This document shows positions 8,130 through 17,063 of a stretch of DNA of 64,000 nt, piece after piece. The position numbers and the translations under genes are program-made. The notes below the pieces were generated by a model. That model had not been told where the DNA came from. It ran no database searches and worked only from the letters and a program-made list of their open reading frames with translations. Within the stretch, counting starts at the first letter, position 1, and every line of letters begins with the position of its first letter. The stretch comes from an uncultured Lachnospiraceae bacterium. GTDB lineage: Bacteria; Bacillota; Clostridia; Lachnospirales; Lachnospiraceae. The stretch spans positions 40,074-104,073 of the forward strand of contig CANOMQ010000012.1 of NCBI GenBank assembly GCA_947567595.1. Direction: 5' to 3'.

Positions 8130-8753
8130 TTATAACGAAAACTTATTGTTATTATAGTTCGCCATAAAGACCGCAATGCAATTATCATAATACTCCTGCA
8201 GTTCTTCTTTCGCATCACACAGAAGTTTCCCTTTCATACTGTCTTTCCCCACTTCATCAATCTGTTTAGAAAGCTTGTCCAACGTTGTTCTTGTAATTTC
8301 GCAAATCCATGCAATATTATGTATCGGACGATATAATTTCAGTCTTGTAATCATATCACGTCCTTTCTCATCATCAGAATAAATGCCGCCATCATCACCC
8401 CGGTAAAAAACCATGCCATAGTCTGTTAGTACCGGATCATAAAATAAGTCGTTTTTTAATTCTCTTTTTGTAATATCACCTTCATATTGATTGCCTTTTG
8501 CCCCATTACATTTTTTACAGGAATACACTAAATTTGCATAATCGGTTTTTAATTCTTGCCATTTATCCTTAAAAATATCCTCCGGAATAAAGTGATCCAC
8601 CTCATAGGGAGTCGTAATTTGCGTATCCAACAAATTACAATATGCGCATCTGTGCTTAAAATCTTCTCTCAAATATTTTATATAAGAGTGATAATCCTTA
8701 TATTCTTTCGTACAGGTTCTTATAATTTTATAATTTCTGAATTTTCTTCTCAT
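8130..8753 (-). CDS. HNH endonuclease, last gene of a four-gene cassette
   Basis: A 207-residue nuclease candidate. The HNH/McrA-type zinc core is complete: CAYC (Cys36, Cys39), EVDHFIP with the catalytic Asp53-His54 pair, and CKKCNGAKGN (Cys79, Cys82, Asn83). The C-terminal half is helical and unassigned. The start at 8753 follows GGAG, which lies in the end of the preceding receiver gene 5 bases away, so translation is tightly linked. As the only nuclease in a compact unit with a DNA methyltransferase, a two-ATPase protein and a receiver protein, it is the likely effector or restriction component. The gene is visibly AT-richer than the flanks, suggesting horizontal gain. No clear terminator follows. 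Confidence 0.87.
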   Translation of the reverse strand: MRRKFRNYKIIRTCTKEYKDYHSYIKYLREDFKHRCAYCNLLDTQITTPYEVDHFIPEDIFKDKWQELKTDYANLVYSCKKCNGAKGNQYEGDITKRELKNDLFYDPVLTDYGMVFYRGDDGGIYSDDEKGRDMITRLKLYRPIHNIAWICEITRTTLDKLSKQIDEVGKDSMKGKLLCDAKEELQEYYDNCIAVFMANYNNNKFSL

Positions 8754-8758
8754 AAGTA

Positions 8759-9418
8759 CTACTCCAATAACGCATTTGCTTTTTCAATCAGCGAAACAAT
8801 CTCCTTTGCCTTTCGTTCATCAAATACTTTGTCAATCTGCGATTGTTCTGTAGGTACAAAATCATCCAACTGACTTTCTAATGCCAGTATATCACTTACT
8901 ACTGCCTCACGTTCCGAACTTCCTTTTGTTAATTTCTGTTTCAAGTCATCTATCGTCAATTGCAACCGATCTCTCTGCCCAACGTACTTCCGCATGCTGT
9001 CAAAGATATTAAATACTTTTTCTTTTGAGTATTCACTTTCTATTTTATAGAAGTCTTTCTTCTTATATACCTTATCCGCATCTACAAAATCAGGTTCTGT
9101 ACTTTCTTCCACTACTTCTGTTAAAATAATAACAGGAAATTTAGGAACCTCTTCCTTGATTCTTTTAAAAATATCAGTTCCTTTAATTTTATAAGTTTTT
9201 ACTATTATTTTATAATCAACTATTAATGATGATAACTTCAGAGCCTTAATATCATTGATGACCTCATCAAACACATCCGATACAACATCATTCGCATTCT
9301 CTGATATAAGATACGATTTGAAATCATATTTTTCATCTTGCTTGGCATTTGTCTTTATTGTTCTTCTGATTTTACTTAACTGACTTTCTTCATCATCTAT
9401 CAAACCTATAATATACAT
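8759..9418 (-). CDS. Receiver-domain protein with C-terminal coiled coil
   Basis: A 219-residue protein whose first 130 residues form a CheY-like receiver. The acidic pair is Asp8-Asp9 (GLIDDEE), the phospho-acceptor candidate Asp68 (SLIVDYK), the switch Thr100 (VIILTE), and the conserved Lys about 119-121 (VYKKKDF). All key residues are present, so it can probably be phosphorylated. The rest (about 140-219) is Glu/Lys/Leu-rich and looks like a coiled coil or helical hairpin, with no DNA-binding domain. It lies 13 bases downstream of the GHKL protein, which has a kinase-like C-terminus with a candidate phospho-His. That makes a sensor-to-receiver phosphorelay likely, perhaps controlling the HNH nuclease encoded next. 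RBS GGGGC precedes the ATG. Confidence 0.85.
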   Translation of the reverse strand: MYIIGLIDDEESQLSKIRRTIKTNAKQDEKYDFKSYLISENANDVVSDVFDEVINDIKALKLSSLIVDYKIIVKTYKIKGTDIFKRIKEEVPKFPVIILTEVVEESTEPDFVDADKVYKKKDFYKIESEYSKEKVFNIFDSMRKYVGQRDRLQLTIDDLKQKLTKGSSEREAVVSDILALESQLDDFVPTEQSQIDKVFDERKAKEIVSLIEKANALLE

Positions 9419-9431
9419 ATACTGCCCCTTT

Positions 9432-11921
9432 CTATTTTGTCCATGATGCTCTTAACATGTAGCCATTTTTGACAGATATTACATGTAATTCACCCGCATT
9501 TCGAACAGCCGCCTCACGCGCAATCCACAATCCCAACCCAGTTCCACCTTCTTTACTGCTTTCCCTAGCATTTAATGTCATATCCGGATTCTGCCTGTAC
9601 CGCTTATCCAATTCCGGACCATTGTTGGACATTTCTAAATATACCCTTTTTTCATCTTCATACACCTCAAAACGAATGAAACGTTCACCGTCAGCCTCTT
9701 CTAAATAGTATGCAGAATTCAGAATAAAGTTATTCAGTATCAAATGTAAATCAACTTCAGGCAGCTTTATCACCGTATCTCTTTCCATATTGACTGGCTG
9801 AATCGTAATAAATTTTCGGTCAAGGAGCGGCTGCCACATAGCAAGAATATGTGCAAGAAATTCCTTTAACTGTACTTCTCTGGATTCAAATTTTTCCTGT
9901 TTTACAGAATCCATGATGAGATTTACCCATTCTGATAACAATTCGTCCGTTTCATTCAATTCATCCAACAGCTCATATGGATTAAAGTCTTCGTCACCAC
10001 AATAAGGCTGATAATGAAGCAATCTGTTGATGGCTTCTTTCAAATGCTGCCCCCTGCTGCCCAGTTCTGTTCCTATCCGCGTAATTTCATGGGAAAATGT
10101 CTGAGCCATCACGCCGGCAGAGCCAAGAACCATCATCAATTGTTCCGTAGAAGTTTTATTATCTTTTTCTTTTCCCAGTGCTACAATGACATCTTTTAAA
10201 TCATCTTCAGAAATATTGATATCATCTTCATTGATATTCTGACTAAAATGTTTGAAATCCTGTTTTTGTCCCTTCTTACTTTCCTGCTCCCTCTTTACCT
10301 GCTCATATATTTGCTGAACCTTATCATCATGTGATTTTCTCTTTACCCTTTCCCATGCTGCATATTCTCTTAATACATATTGTCTGTCATATTCAAATTT
10401 ACTTAAAATACCTTGGATAATCTCAACAAAACAATCATACTCCCGATTCGGACTCATGCCTTCACGGTTTGCAGTATCCTCTAATTTAGGATTACTCAGC
10501 CTGCCGATGGAAACACTCCCGATCAGCTGATTTGGCGACACGCGCCAATTACCGCTTTCATGAGAAGCCGCAGCCGGACTGCGCTGCACTCTTCCGCTTA
10601 AATCGAGCCAATCATAAAATTGTCCCTCATCACCATACGGTCTTACCTTAAAGCTATCCCGATATATTTTTACACCGGAAAAATCTTTTAGCAGCTTTCC
10701 CCTTTTCCGACTCTTGAAATCCTTTATAATCATAACTGTGCTCTTTTGATTTTTTAAATAATACAGCTTTAATTTAAACGGACCAACGCTATGATACCTG
10801 TCCATTACTTCTTCAGATTTTTGCAGAATCTCCATTAAAGAATAACGAAACTTCCTTACTCCATCAAAATCTTTTCTGAAATAATGCTTTCTTTGAAAGG
10901 CATCCCTCTCCCAAAATTCATTTAAATCATACTCTTCAATGTCTGTCGTGGAATATACTATCGAAACAGTTTTTTTCGTAATATCTATCTCATTTCTGTC
11001 CAATGTAAGTGTAACGCAATTCTTACCATCATACACCGCTTCAATCTGATAATCATAATTTTCGCGTGAAATCCCTTCATTTTCCGTCTTATAATTTAAA
11101 TCCGGATACTTTTGATTTTTTACGACGATATCAAAACGGTCGACACTGCCAAATGGATTAATATTTTTCAGATTATTATTTACCTTAATATACAGCTTTT
11201 TATCCCAAAGTTCCCGCACCGGACTTAATATAATAATAGTTCCCGTATTCCATGCAAACTCTCTGACAAGTTCAAAATCATCCTCCAAATACTTTTTGAC
11301 AAATGCCTCAAATTCACCTCTGCATTCTTCAAGGCTTGCCTCAACCTGATTTAACAGTTTGGCATCATCAAACTGCGTCCAGTCTATTTCCCATTTGTAT
11401 ATTTGCTCTGTCTCACATTTTGTAAACACCTGTGTACAGGACGACAATTTATCAAGTGCAAATCTTCCAATTCCTTTTGCCCCTGTCTTTATTCTGTTTT
11501 TACGAGAGCTGTAAATATTTACCTCTTTATTATCCGTACCAATATTCATCCAAGCCGTTTCCAGAATTTCCCGATTCATTCCAGAACCATTATCTGCTAC
11601 AATAATTTTGGACAGTGAACGTAAATATTGTTCTATTTCCGCTAAATTGACATTTTCATTCAATAAATATATACCGTCTTTAACACTGTAGTTCTCTAAA
11701 ATCAGCTTCATATTCTTTTTAAAATACCGGTTGATTTCTGAAAGTTCCAAGGTTTCAGGTACTTCATCGTATGGATTTATGTATTTTACATATACGCATC
11801 CCGCATCCGCATCGTATCCGTTTTTTACCAGCTCAACTATGGCTCCATCCACATCAGAAATATTTTCCCGTCCAATAAGTCTGGCTGTTTTTGCACTTAC
11901 CTGAAATACCATAGATTGCAT
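9432..11921 (-). CDS. Large protein with two GHKL ATPase domains (Hsp90/MORC-like plus histidine-kinase-like)
   Basis: An 829-residue cytoplasmic protein with no membrane segment. The N-terminal domain is an Hsp90/MutL/MORC-type ATPase: DVDGAIVELVKNGYDADA (Glu30, Asn34), then VADNGSGMNREIL near residue 117, and KTGAKGIGRFALDKLS near 150. A central region of about 400 residues resembles the transducer region of this group but I cannot name it. The C-terminal 230 residues look like a histidine kinase: H-box-like TFSHEITRIGTEL (His near 610), N-box LILNNFILNSAYYLEE, MSNNGPELD, and GGTGLGLWIAREA. Two ATP sites in one chain plus a receiver protein downstream suggest a sensor that transfers phosphate. 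GHKL ATPases of this type are known from restriction-modification loci. RBS GGAGTAAAA precedes the ATG. Confidence 0.85.
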   Translation of the reverse strand: MQSMVFQVSAKTARLIGRENISDVDGAIVELVKNGYDADAGCVYVKYINPYDEVPETLELSEINRYFKKNMKLILENYSVKDGIYLLNENVNLAEIEQYLRSLSKIIVADNGSGMNREILETAWMNIGTDNKEVNIYSSRKNRIKTGAKGIGRFALDKLSSCTQVFTKCETEQIYKWEIDWTQFDDAKLLNQVEASLEECRGEFEAFVKKYLEDDFELVREFAWNTGTIIILSPVRELWDKKLYIKVNNNLKNINPFGSVDRFDIVVKNQKYPDLNYKTENEGISRENYDYQIEAVYDGKNCVTLTLDRNEIDITKKTVSIVYSTTDIEEYDLNEFWERDAFQRKHYFRKDFDGVRKFRYSLMEILQKSEEVMDRYHSVGPFKLKLYYLKNQKSTVMIIKDFKSRKRGKLLKDFSGVKIYRDSFKVRPYGDEGQFYDWLDLSGRVQRSPAAASHESGNWRVSPNQLIGSVSIGRLSNPKLEDTANREGMSPNREYDCFVEIIQGILSKFEYDRQYVLREYAAWERVKRKSHDDKVQQIYEQVKREQESKKGQKQDFKHFSQNINEDDINISEDDLKDVIVALGKEKDNKTSTEQLMMVLGSAGVMAQTFSHEITRIGTELGSRGQHLKEAINRLLHYQPYCGDEDFNPYELLDELNETDELLSEWVNLIMDSVKQEKFESREVQLKEFLAHILAMWQPLLDRKFITIQPVNMERDTVIKLPEVDLHLILNNFILNSAYYLEEADGERFIRFEVYEDEKRVYLEMSNNGPELDKRYRQNPDMTLNARESSKEGGTGLGLWIAREAAVRNAGELHVISVKNGYMLRASWTK

Positions 11922-11937
11922 ATATTTTTTACTCCTT

Positions 11938-13371
11938 TTAAAACATGAAATTTTCTATATCTTTAGAAGTTATCCTCAACGAAGAACCACTTATATGTAT
12001 TCCGACAGTCTGCACATATCTCATAAATGCATCACTTTCCAATATGCCTTTTGCATCATCCAGTTGATATTCTTTATTGTCAGACTTGGGTACAATATAC
12101 ATTCCGGCATAAGGAATACATTCCTGTGTCAGCATATATACAGCTACTCTCTCTGTAATCACGGTCGAAATAAGAAGTTTCTTTTTGTTCAAACCTGCCA
12201 AAGCCTGTGAACGCCCATATTCAAACCATAAAGATCTTTTATCGCTTTTGCGGTGATCTAATTGCTCCCTAAAATCATTCAGGTACCCCGCCGCTCCCGG
12301 AAATAGCTCTTTAAACTGTTTTTCCGTATATCGAATCAGCTTATCATCTGCATATTCATACGGAAAAATAATTTTTTCCACCTTTTTATATCGTAATGAC
12401 CGTGGGGTTACTGTATCACGCACTACTGCCTTTTCAATCAATTTGCCTCCACACTTGTAAAAGCCATCTAATTCCTCATAATTTTCTTCCTTTATAACAA
12501 ATGCTTCGTTGAGCAAAGTTGCAACCACATGGGATATTTGAAAAAAATCTCCAAAACGCCTTGTTCCCGTCATAGTATCCCTTGTAAAAAACCATTTTTT
12601 TGATAATTGAGCCATAGGAATGCAAATCTTTTCTTTATTAGCCATATCATAATACAAAAAGTGATCACATTTCCTTCCCTTATTCAGTACCATTATTGCG
12701 GACTTTACCAACGCATCATTAAACATTCTATCTTGTGTATAATCGTGTATTTCCTGTAAATAGGGTTTAATGAAAACACGAAGCTTTTCCCCAAAAACAG
12801 TTTTAAATATGCTGCTGGGAATCAGATATGCCATTTTACCATCCGCATCCAAACATTTTACACTCTTTTCGATAAATGCATAGCAATAATCAAACTTCCC
12901 TTTCTCACAGATTTCAAAGTTTCGCCTTACAAAAGCTCTATCCTCTTCGCTCAATTCCTGATAAGTAATATATGGCGGATTACCCACAACAAATTGAAAC
13001 GTTTCTTTACACTCCCATCTTAAATAATCCTCATTTATCACATTCCATTTAACTTTTCCAATGCCTTCTTTTTCTGCTAAATTGTCCAATTTTTGTATAC
13101 ATTTATTATACTGAACTGAATCAATTTCAATCCCACAGATATTATTTGATAATCCATCACGTATTTCATCATTGGTCAGTCCATGTGTTCTGCAGTCATG
13201 TATATATCTATCAACAATAATCATCAAAATTTGTCCATCACCACATGAATTTTCCAGTATTTTCTTTTTAAATATATCCTCTGCATATCCCACACTGTTC
13301 AATAATTCTTCCACATAATCATCTGGAGTAAATACTTGGCATTTTTCATTCATAAAATTTACCATATCCAT
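11938..13371 (-). CDS. N6-adenine-type DNA methyltransferase, first gene of the cassette
   Basis: A 477-residue class I methyltransferase. The N-terminus (MNEKCQVFTPDDYVEELL) is typical of Eco57I/TaqI-like modification enzymes. The SAM-binding loop is ILENSCGDGQIL (about 38-49) and the catalytic motif IV is VVGNPPYITYQ (near residue 130), the NPPY form used for exocyclic amino methylation. The C-terminal half, from about residue 260, probably holds the target-recognition domain, so specificity is in cis and no separate S subunit is needed. It is the first gene after a consensus promoter and the GHKL gene starts 16 bases later. Its expected role is to mark host DNA, with the HNH nuclease as partner. 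AT-rich codon use sets it apart from the flanks. Confidence 0.88.
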   Translation of the reverse strand: MDMVNFMNEKCQVFTPDDYVEELLNSVGYAEDIFKKKILENSCGDGQILMIIVDRYIHDCRTHGLTNDEIRDGLSNNICGIEIDSVQYNKCIQKLDNLAEKEGIGKVKWNVINEDYLRWECKETFQFVVGNPPYITYQELSEEDRAFVRRNFEICEKGKFDYCYAFIEKSVKCLDADGKMAYLIPSSIFKTVFGEKLRVFIKPYLQEIHDYTQDRMFNDALVKSAIMVLNKGRKCDHFLYYDMANKEKICIPMAQLSKKWFFTRDTMTGTRRFGDFFQISHVVATLLNEAFVIKEENYEELDGFYKCGGKLIEKAVVRDTVTPRSLRYKKVEKIIFPYEYADDKLIRYTEKQFKELFPGAAGYLNDFREQLDHRKSDKRSLWFEYGRSQALAGLNKKKLLISTVITERVAVYMLTQECIPYAGMYIVPKSDNKEYQLDDAKGILESDAFMRYVQTVGIHISGSSLRITSKDIENFMF

Positions 13372-13441
13372 ATTGTTTTTCCTTCAGTAAAGCTTTGACG
13401 CTCTAAATTACACTGTTCAAAATACATAGCATTCTTTTTTT

Positions 13442-13470
13442 ATTATATTCAGTTGTATGAATGTTTTCAA
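13442..13470 (-). promoter_or_regulatory. Promoter of the methyltransferase-GHKL-receiver-HNH cassette
   Basis: Minus strand: TTGAAA (13465-13470), 17-base spacer, perfect TATAAT (13442-13447), 71 bases ahead of the methyltransferase ATG. It is the only clear promoter for all four genes. The 194-base gap 13372-13565 otherwise holds only the padR terminator. Confidence 0.8.
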
Positions 13471-13540
13471 CTGATTTTTTATACATATGTTACTTAAAAT
13501 TTCTTTCAAACCGATTTTGACAATACGCTTCCTACTAATG

Positions 13541-13565
13541 AAAATAACAGGAACTTTTCTTCCTG
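13541..13565 (-). terminator. Hairpin after padR
   Basis: CAGGAA (13548-13553) pairs with TTCCTG (13560-13565) directly after the padR stop; minus-strand TTATTTTC follows. A short stem and interrupted T-tract make it a moderate terminator. Confidence 0.5.
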
Positions 13566-13880
13566 CTATTTATCAATTCCCACCTGTTTCACAATTTTTT
13601 GCAGTTCCCGCCAGTCCTGTACTGAAGCATTCAAATCACAAATCCCCAAATCCGTAATTCGATAATATTTGCGTTTTGGTCCCAATGACTCTTTCCCAAA
13701 ATAAGCCTCCGTTTTGCCCTCTTTATTCAATCTGCGAAGAATGGCATAGAATGTACTGTCATTGACATCTGTAAAAAGCTTTCGCATTTCCTGCATCAGC
13801 GTATAACCATAATAATCATTCTGCGCAAGCTTTTTCAACAGACACATTTCCAAAATTCCTTTTTTAATCTGCGCGTCCAT
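13566..13880 (-). CDS. PadR family transcriptional regulator
   Basis: A 104-residue winged-helix regulator: KKGILEMCLLKKLAQNDYYG, YTLMQEMRKLF, then DSTFYAILRRLNKEG and GPKRKYYRITDLG, the standard PadR order. The ATG at 13880 lies 8 bases after a GGGTGG site. It overlaps the 3' end of the upstream HAAS-domain gene by 17 bases, so the two are translationally coupled. PadR repressors often control an adjacent membrane protein gene; here the pair probably autoregulates through the promoter at 14766-14794. Confidence 0.9.
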   Translation of the reverse strand: MDAQIKKGILEMCLLKKLAQNDYYGYTLMQEMRKLFTDVNDSTFYAILRRLNKEGKTEAYFGKESLGPKRKYYRITDLGICDLNASVQDWRELQKIVKQVGIDK

Positions 13881-14700
13881 TTTGTTTTCCACCCTTGTTT
13901 CCCAGTATCACCACATCAATCATACTGGAAATGAAGACACTAAGCAATAACGGAAGCGGAAAATAGTTGATTTTCCCAAATACCGTAAGGTTTCCTAAAT
14001 ACTGTTCATAGAAAACCGCACAGCAAATCAAGGCAACTGACTGGACAAGGATACCAAACATCAGCCATTCCGCTTTCCAAAACGCCACAAGGCAATACAC
14101 TGCAATGATACCGTTCAGCGCCACACAAAAGACCATAACAGCATGAACAGTACCCCCGACTGTGTTCAGTGTATTCTGTGCACGCGCCACGTCTATATAA
14201 GCAGGAACACCAATATACATACCATACAGCAAAAGAAAAATCAACAAAACCAAGAAGCCCTGAAACCAAATCCGCTTTTTTACCTGTTTTTTGGTGAAAG
14301 AAAGGATACCAAACAGACACGCATTCCCACTTATAAACCATAACAATCCCATCGACGAAAATACCAATACGGAAACAACAATCTGCCGATGGATATCCTG
14401 TTGCTTTTTTGCAGCAAGAAGGAACATTCCAATGATAAAAGCCAATGGCGCTATAAAAGCCAATATAATTCTAAAAACCCGCATTTTGCCAGCCGGCTGT
14501 GATGTGTCTGACTGCTTTATGCTTCTTGCAAATTCCTTTGGTGTTCCCAAGTTTTTCAAGATTGATTTCTGCACGTCTTCTTCTGTTTGACTATCATCAA
14601 AATACATGGCGGTATCAACCAATATATCATGAATTTCTGAGAAAACAAATCCCTGCATGAACAATTCGTTCTTTAACTGAATTAAATAACGCTTCCTCAC
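13864..14700 (-). CDS. HAAS/DUF1700-like membrane protein, PadR partner
   Basis: A 278-residue protein. Residues 1-75 (KRYLIQLKNELFMQGF, EIHDILVDTAMYFDD, NLGTPKEFARSIK) match the HAAS/DUF1700-type helical domain found beside PadR regulators. The rest contains about six transmembrane segments. I use the GTG at 14700 because AGGAGG lies 8 bases upstream; the more distal ATG codons have no such site. These proteins are thought to sense an envelope or peptide signal and act with PadR; that role is inferred from the pairing, not seen in the sequence. Confidence 0.75.
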   Translation of the reverse strand: MRKRYLIQLKNELFMQGFVFSEIHDILVDTAMYFDDSQTEEDVQKSILKNLGTPKEFARSIKQSDTSQPAGKMRVFRIILAFIAPLAFIIGMFLLAAKKQQDIHRQIVVSVLVFSSMGLLWFISGNACLFGILSFTKKQVKKRIWFQGFLVLLIFLLLYGMYIGVPAYIDVARAQNTLNTVGGTVHAVMVFCVALNGIIAVYCLVAFWKAEWLMFGILVQSVALICCAVFYEQYLGNLTVFGKINYFPLPLLLSVFISSMIDVVILGNKGGKQNGRAD

Positions 14701-14765
14701 AGCACACACCTCCTCCATATAATGAACAAAAATATGAACGGAAATCAACAAATTTCTTTAAGACT

Positions 14766-14794
14766 ATTATATATAACTACTGTTTATAAGTCAA
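14766..14794 (-). promoter_or_regulatory. Promoter of the HAAS-padR operon with a dyad
   Basis: Minus strand: TTGACT (14789-14794), 17-base spacer, TATAAT (14766-14771). An inverted repeat TACTG/CAGTA (14778-14802) spans the spacer and -35 and is a candidate PadR operator. Confidence 0.75.
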
Positions 14795-14878
14795 TAGCAG
14801 TACAGCAAAATCCCTCTTTGGACTTTACTTGTCTGCAATCCGTTTTTCACATAGCTTGGAAAGCAAACATAATCCTCC

Positions 14879-15751
14879 CTACAGCTTCTCCCGCGTAATA
14901 TCCTTATACCCCTCCCCATAAATCTCATTCGCCGACGCGATAATCATAAACGCGCTCTTATCCTCGTCCTTCACAATCTCCTCAAGCTTCGGCGCCATCT
15001 GCTTCCTCGTAACCACCATCAGCATTTCCTTGTGCTCCCCCGTATACGCGCCAACGGCGGGCACAATCGTCGTCGTAATGTCAAGCTCGCCCATAATCCG
15101 CTGCTTCATCTTCGTCGGCTCGCTGCTGATAATAAAAATCAGCTTAGCCTCGTCCGAGCCGTAAAGCACCTTATCCATCACCACGGAATCAACCACGACC
15201 GCCACACCCGCATAAAACGCCACCGTCAAATCCCGGAACACAATCCACGACGCGATGATAACCATACTGTCAAATGCCAAAAACAGAACATTTGTTTTAA
15301 TATGCTTCCACTTCGTACGCATGACCTTGATAATAATATCCGCACCGCCCGTCGTCGCCCCCGATTTAAACACAAACGCAAGCGCCACGCCAATCAGCGC
15401 GCCGCCAATCACCGCCGCAATCAGCAAATCGTCCGTCACCGCGCCAAGCGGTGAAAGCGCATTCATAAATACCGTAATCATGGAAAGCGCATACATCGTG
15501 GACGCAATGAAACGCCACCCGAACTTCCACAAGCCAAGCACCACAATCGGCACATTCAAAAGCAGGTTTATCGTACCCGTCGGAATATTCACAAAACGGT
15601 TTACCAAAATCGACACACCCGTCACGCCGCCCGGCGCAATATCGTTCGGATCTAAAAATAAACTAATGGCAACGGCATAAATAAATGCCGCTGCCGTCAG
15701 AATCAGATAACGCGTTACCGTATTTTTTGTCTGTTTCATCATTCCACTCAT
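14879..15751 (-). CDS. YitT family membrane protein (DUF161 plus DUF2179)
   Basis: A 290-residue membrane protein. The first 190 residues hold about five transmembrane segments with the family signature SLFLDPNDIAPGGVTGVSIL and the SGATTGGADII segment. The C-terminal cytoplasmic DUF2179 domain (AKLIFIISSEPTKMKQRIM onwards) ends in SANEIYGEGYKDI. The exact role of YitT proteins is not settled. The start at 15751 (MSGMMKQTKN) follows GGTGG by 8 bases. It lies 47 bases downstream of ilvA on the same strand; no terminator is seen between them. Confidence 0.9.
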   Translation of the reverse strand: MSGMMKQTKNTVTRYLILTAAAFIYAVAISLFLDPNDIAPGGVTGVSILVNRFVNIPTGTINLLLNVPIVVLGLWKFGWRFIASTMYALSMITVFMNALSPLGAVTDDLLIAAVIGGALIGVALAFVFKSGATTGGADIIIKVMRTKWKHIKTNVLFLAFDSMVIIASWIVFRDLTVAFYAGVAVVVDSVVMDKVLYGSDEAKLIFIISSEPTKMKQRIMGELDITTTIVPAVGAYTGEHKEMLMVVTRKQMAPKLEEIVKDEDKSAFMIIASANEIYGEGYKDITREKL

Positions 15752-15798
15752 AAATCTCTCCACCTGACCACAATTAAATCGGTCTGCGTTCCCGCAAA

Positions 15799-17019
15799 TT
15801 ATATATTCGTCCGCACCTGCTTTGGCTGATAGCCGTTCTCCTCAAGCGCCTTAATAATCTGATTTTTGTGCTCCGTACCAAACGTCTCAAGCGTAATCCG
15901 CAGCTCCACGGCGGCGTTTCGGTTGATGGACACAAACTGGTTGTGCTCCAACTTAATTACATTTCCGTTCAGGGAAGCAATCACTTCGGAAACCTTCGTC
16001 AGCTCGCCCGGCTTATCCGGCAGCAGCACCGAAACCGTAAAAATCCGATCGCGGAAAATCAGTCCCTGCTGTACCACCGATGACATCGTGATAATATCCA
16101 TGTTTCCGCCGCTCAAAATCGAAACAATCTTCTTATTCTTCACATCAAGATGGCGTAACGCCGCCACCGTAAGCAGTCCCGAATTTTCCACAATCATCTT
16201 GTGGTTTTCCACCACATCAAGGAACGAAACCACAAGGTCTTCGTCGGGAACCGTAATAATCTCGTCAACATTCTGCTGGATATACGGGAAAATGTTTTTG
16301 CCCGGCGTCTTCACCGCAGTACCGTCCGCAATCGTGTTCACGCCCGGAAGCGTCACGACCTCCCCCGCCTGTAGCGACGCCTGCATACAGTTTGCCCCCG
16401 CAGGCTCCACGCCAATCACCTGAATTTTTGGATTTAACAGCTTTGCAAGCGTCGAGACACCCGTCGCAAGCCCGCCCCCGCCAATCGGCACCAAAATAAT
16501 GTCAACAAGCGGCAGCTCCTTAAAGATTTCCATTGCAATCGTGCCCTGTCCCGTGGCAACCGCCAAATCGTCAAACGGGTGGATAAACGTATAGCCTTTC
16601 TCTGCCGCAAGCTGCGTTGCGTACTCCGCCGCCTCGTCGTATACGTCTCCTTTCAGGACAACCTCTGCACCGTAATTTTTCGTCCGGTTGACCTTCATTA
16701 AAGGCGTCGTCGTCGGCATGACGATAACCGCCTTCACGCCGTATTTCTTTGCGGCATACGCAACCCCCTGCGCATGGTTTCCCGCAGACGCGGTAATCAG
16801 CCCCTTCTCGCGTTCCTCGGGTGAAAGCGTGCTAATCTTATAATATGCGCCGCGCAGCTTATACGCTCCCGTAAGCTGCATGTTTTCCGGCTTTAAATAT
16901 ACCTTGTTCCCCGTCTGATTGCTGAAAAATTCACTGTATATCAATTTCGTCTCGGAAGTAACCTTTTTTACAATTTCCGACGCTTCCTCAAACTTTTCCA
17001 AAGTAAGCATTTCTGACAT
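15799..17019 (-). CDS. ilvA: Threonine ammonia-lyase with C-terminal ACT domain
   Basis: A PLP enzyme of 406 residues that converts threonine to 2-oxobutyrate and ammonia, the entry to isoleucine. The PLP Lys lies in LTGAYKLRGAYYK (near residue 54), the substrate loop is SAGNHAQG, and the phosphate-binding Gly loop is PIGGGGLATGV. The C-terminal 75 residues (FTVSVLLPDKPGELTKVSEV) are one ACT domain, the short TdcB-like layout with a single ACT rather than the two of long IlvA. It may be biosynthetic or catabolic. The acetolactate synthase gene some 14 kb away would use its product. GGAGG precedes the ATG; it follows ftsY by 44 bases. Confidence 0.93.
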   Translation of the reverse strand: MSEMLTLEKFEEASEIVKKVTSETKLIYSEFFSNQTGNKVYLKPENMQLTGAYKLRGAYYKISTLSPEEREKGLITASAGNHAQGVAYAAKKYGVKAVIVMPTTTPLMKVNRTKNYGAEVVLKGDVYDEAAEYATQLAAEKGYTFIHPFDDLAVATGQGTIAMEIFKELPLVDIILVPIGGGGLATGVSTLAKLLNPKIQVIGVEPAGANCMQASLQAGEVVTLPGVNTIADGTAVKTPGKNIFPYIQQNVDEIITVPDEDLVVSFLDVVENHKMIVENSGLLTVAALRHLDVKNKKIVSILSGGNMDIITMSSVVQQGLIFRDRIFTVSVLLPDKPGELTKVSEVIASLNGNVIKLEHNQFVSINRNAAVELRITLETFGTEHKNQIIKALEENGYQPKQVRTNI

Positions 17020-17063
17020 CTTATTCTTTCCTCCTTACCGCATTTTATGCATAAGCCCTTTTA

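Noticed and set aside
8759-11921. Assignment of the cassette to the Detocs system
   Set aside because: The kinase protein has an extra Hsp90/MORC-like domain, no phosphatase-type effector is present, and a methyltransferase plus HNH nuclease are added.
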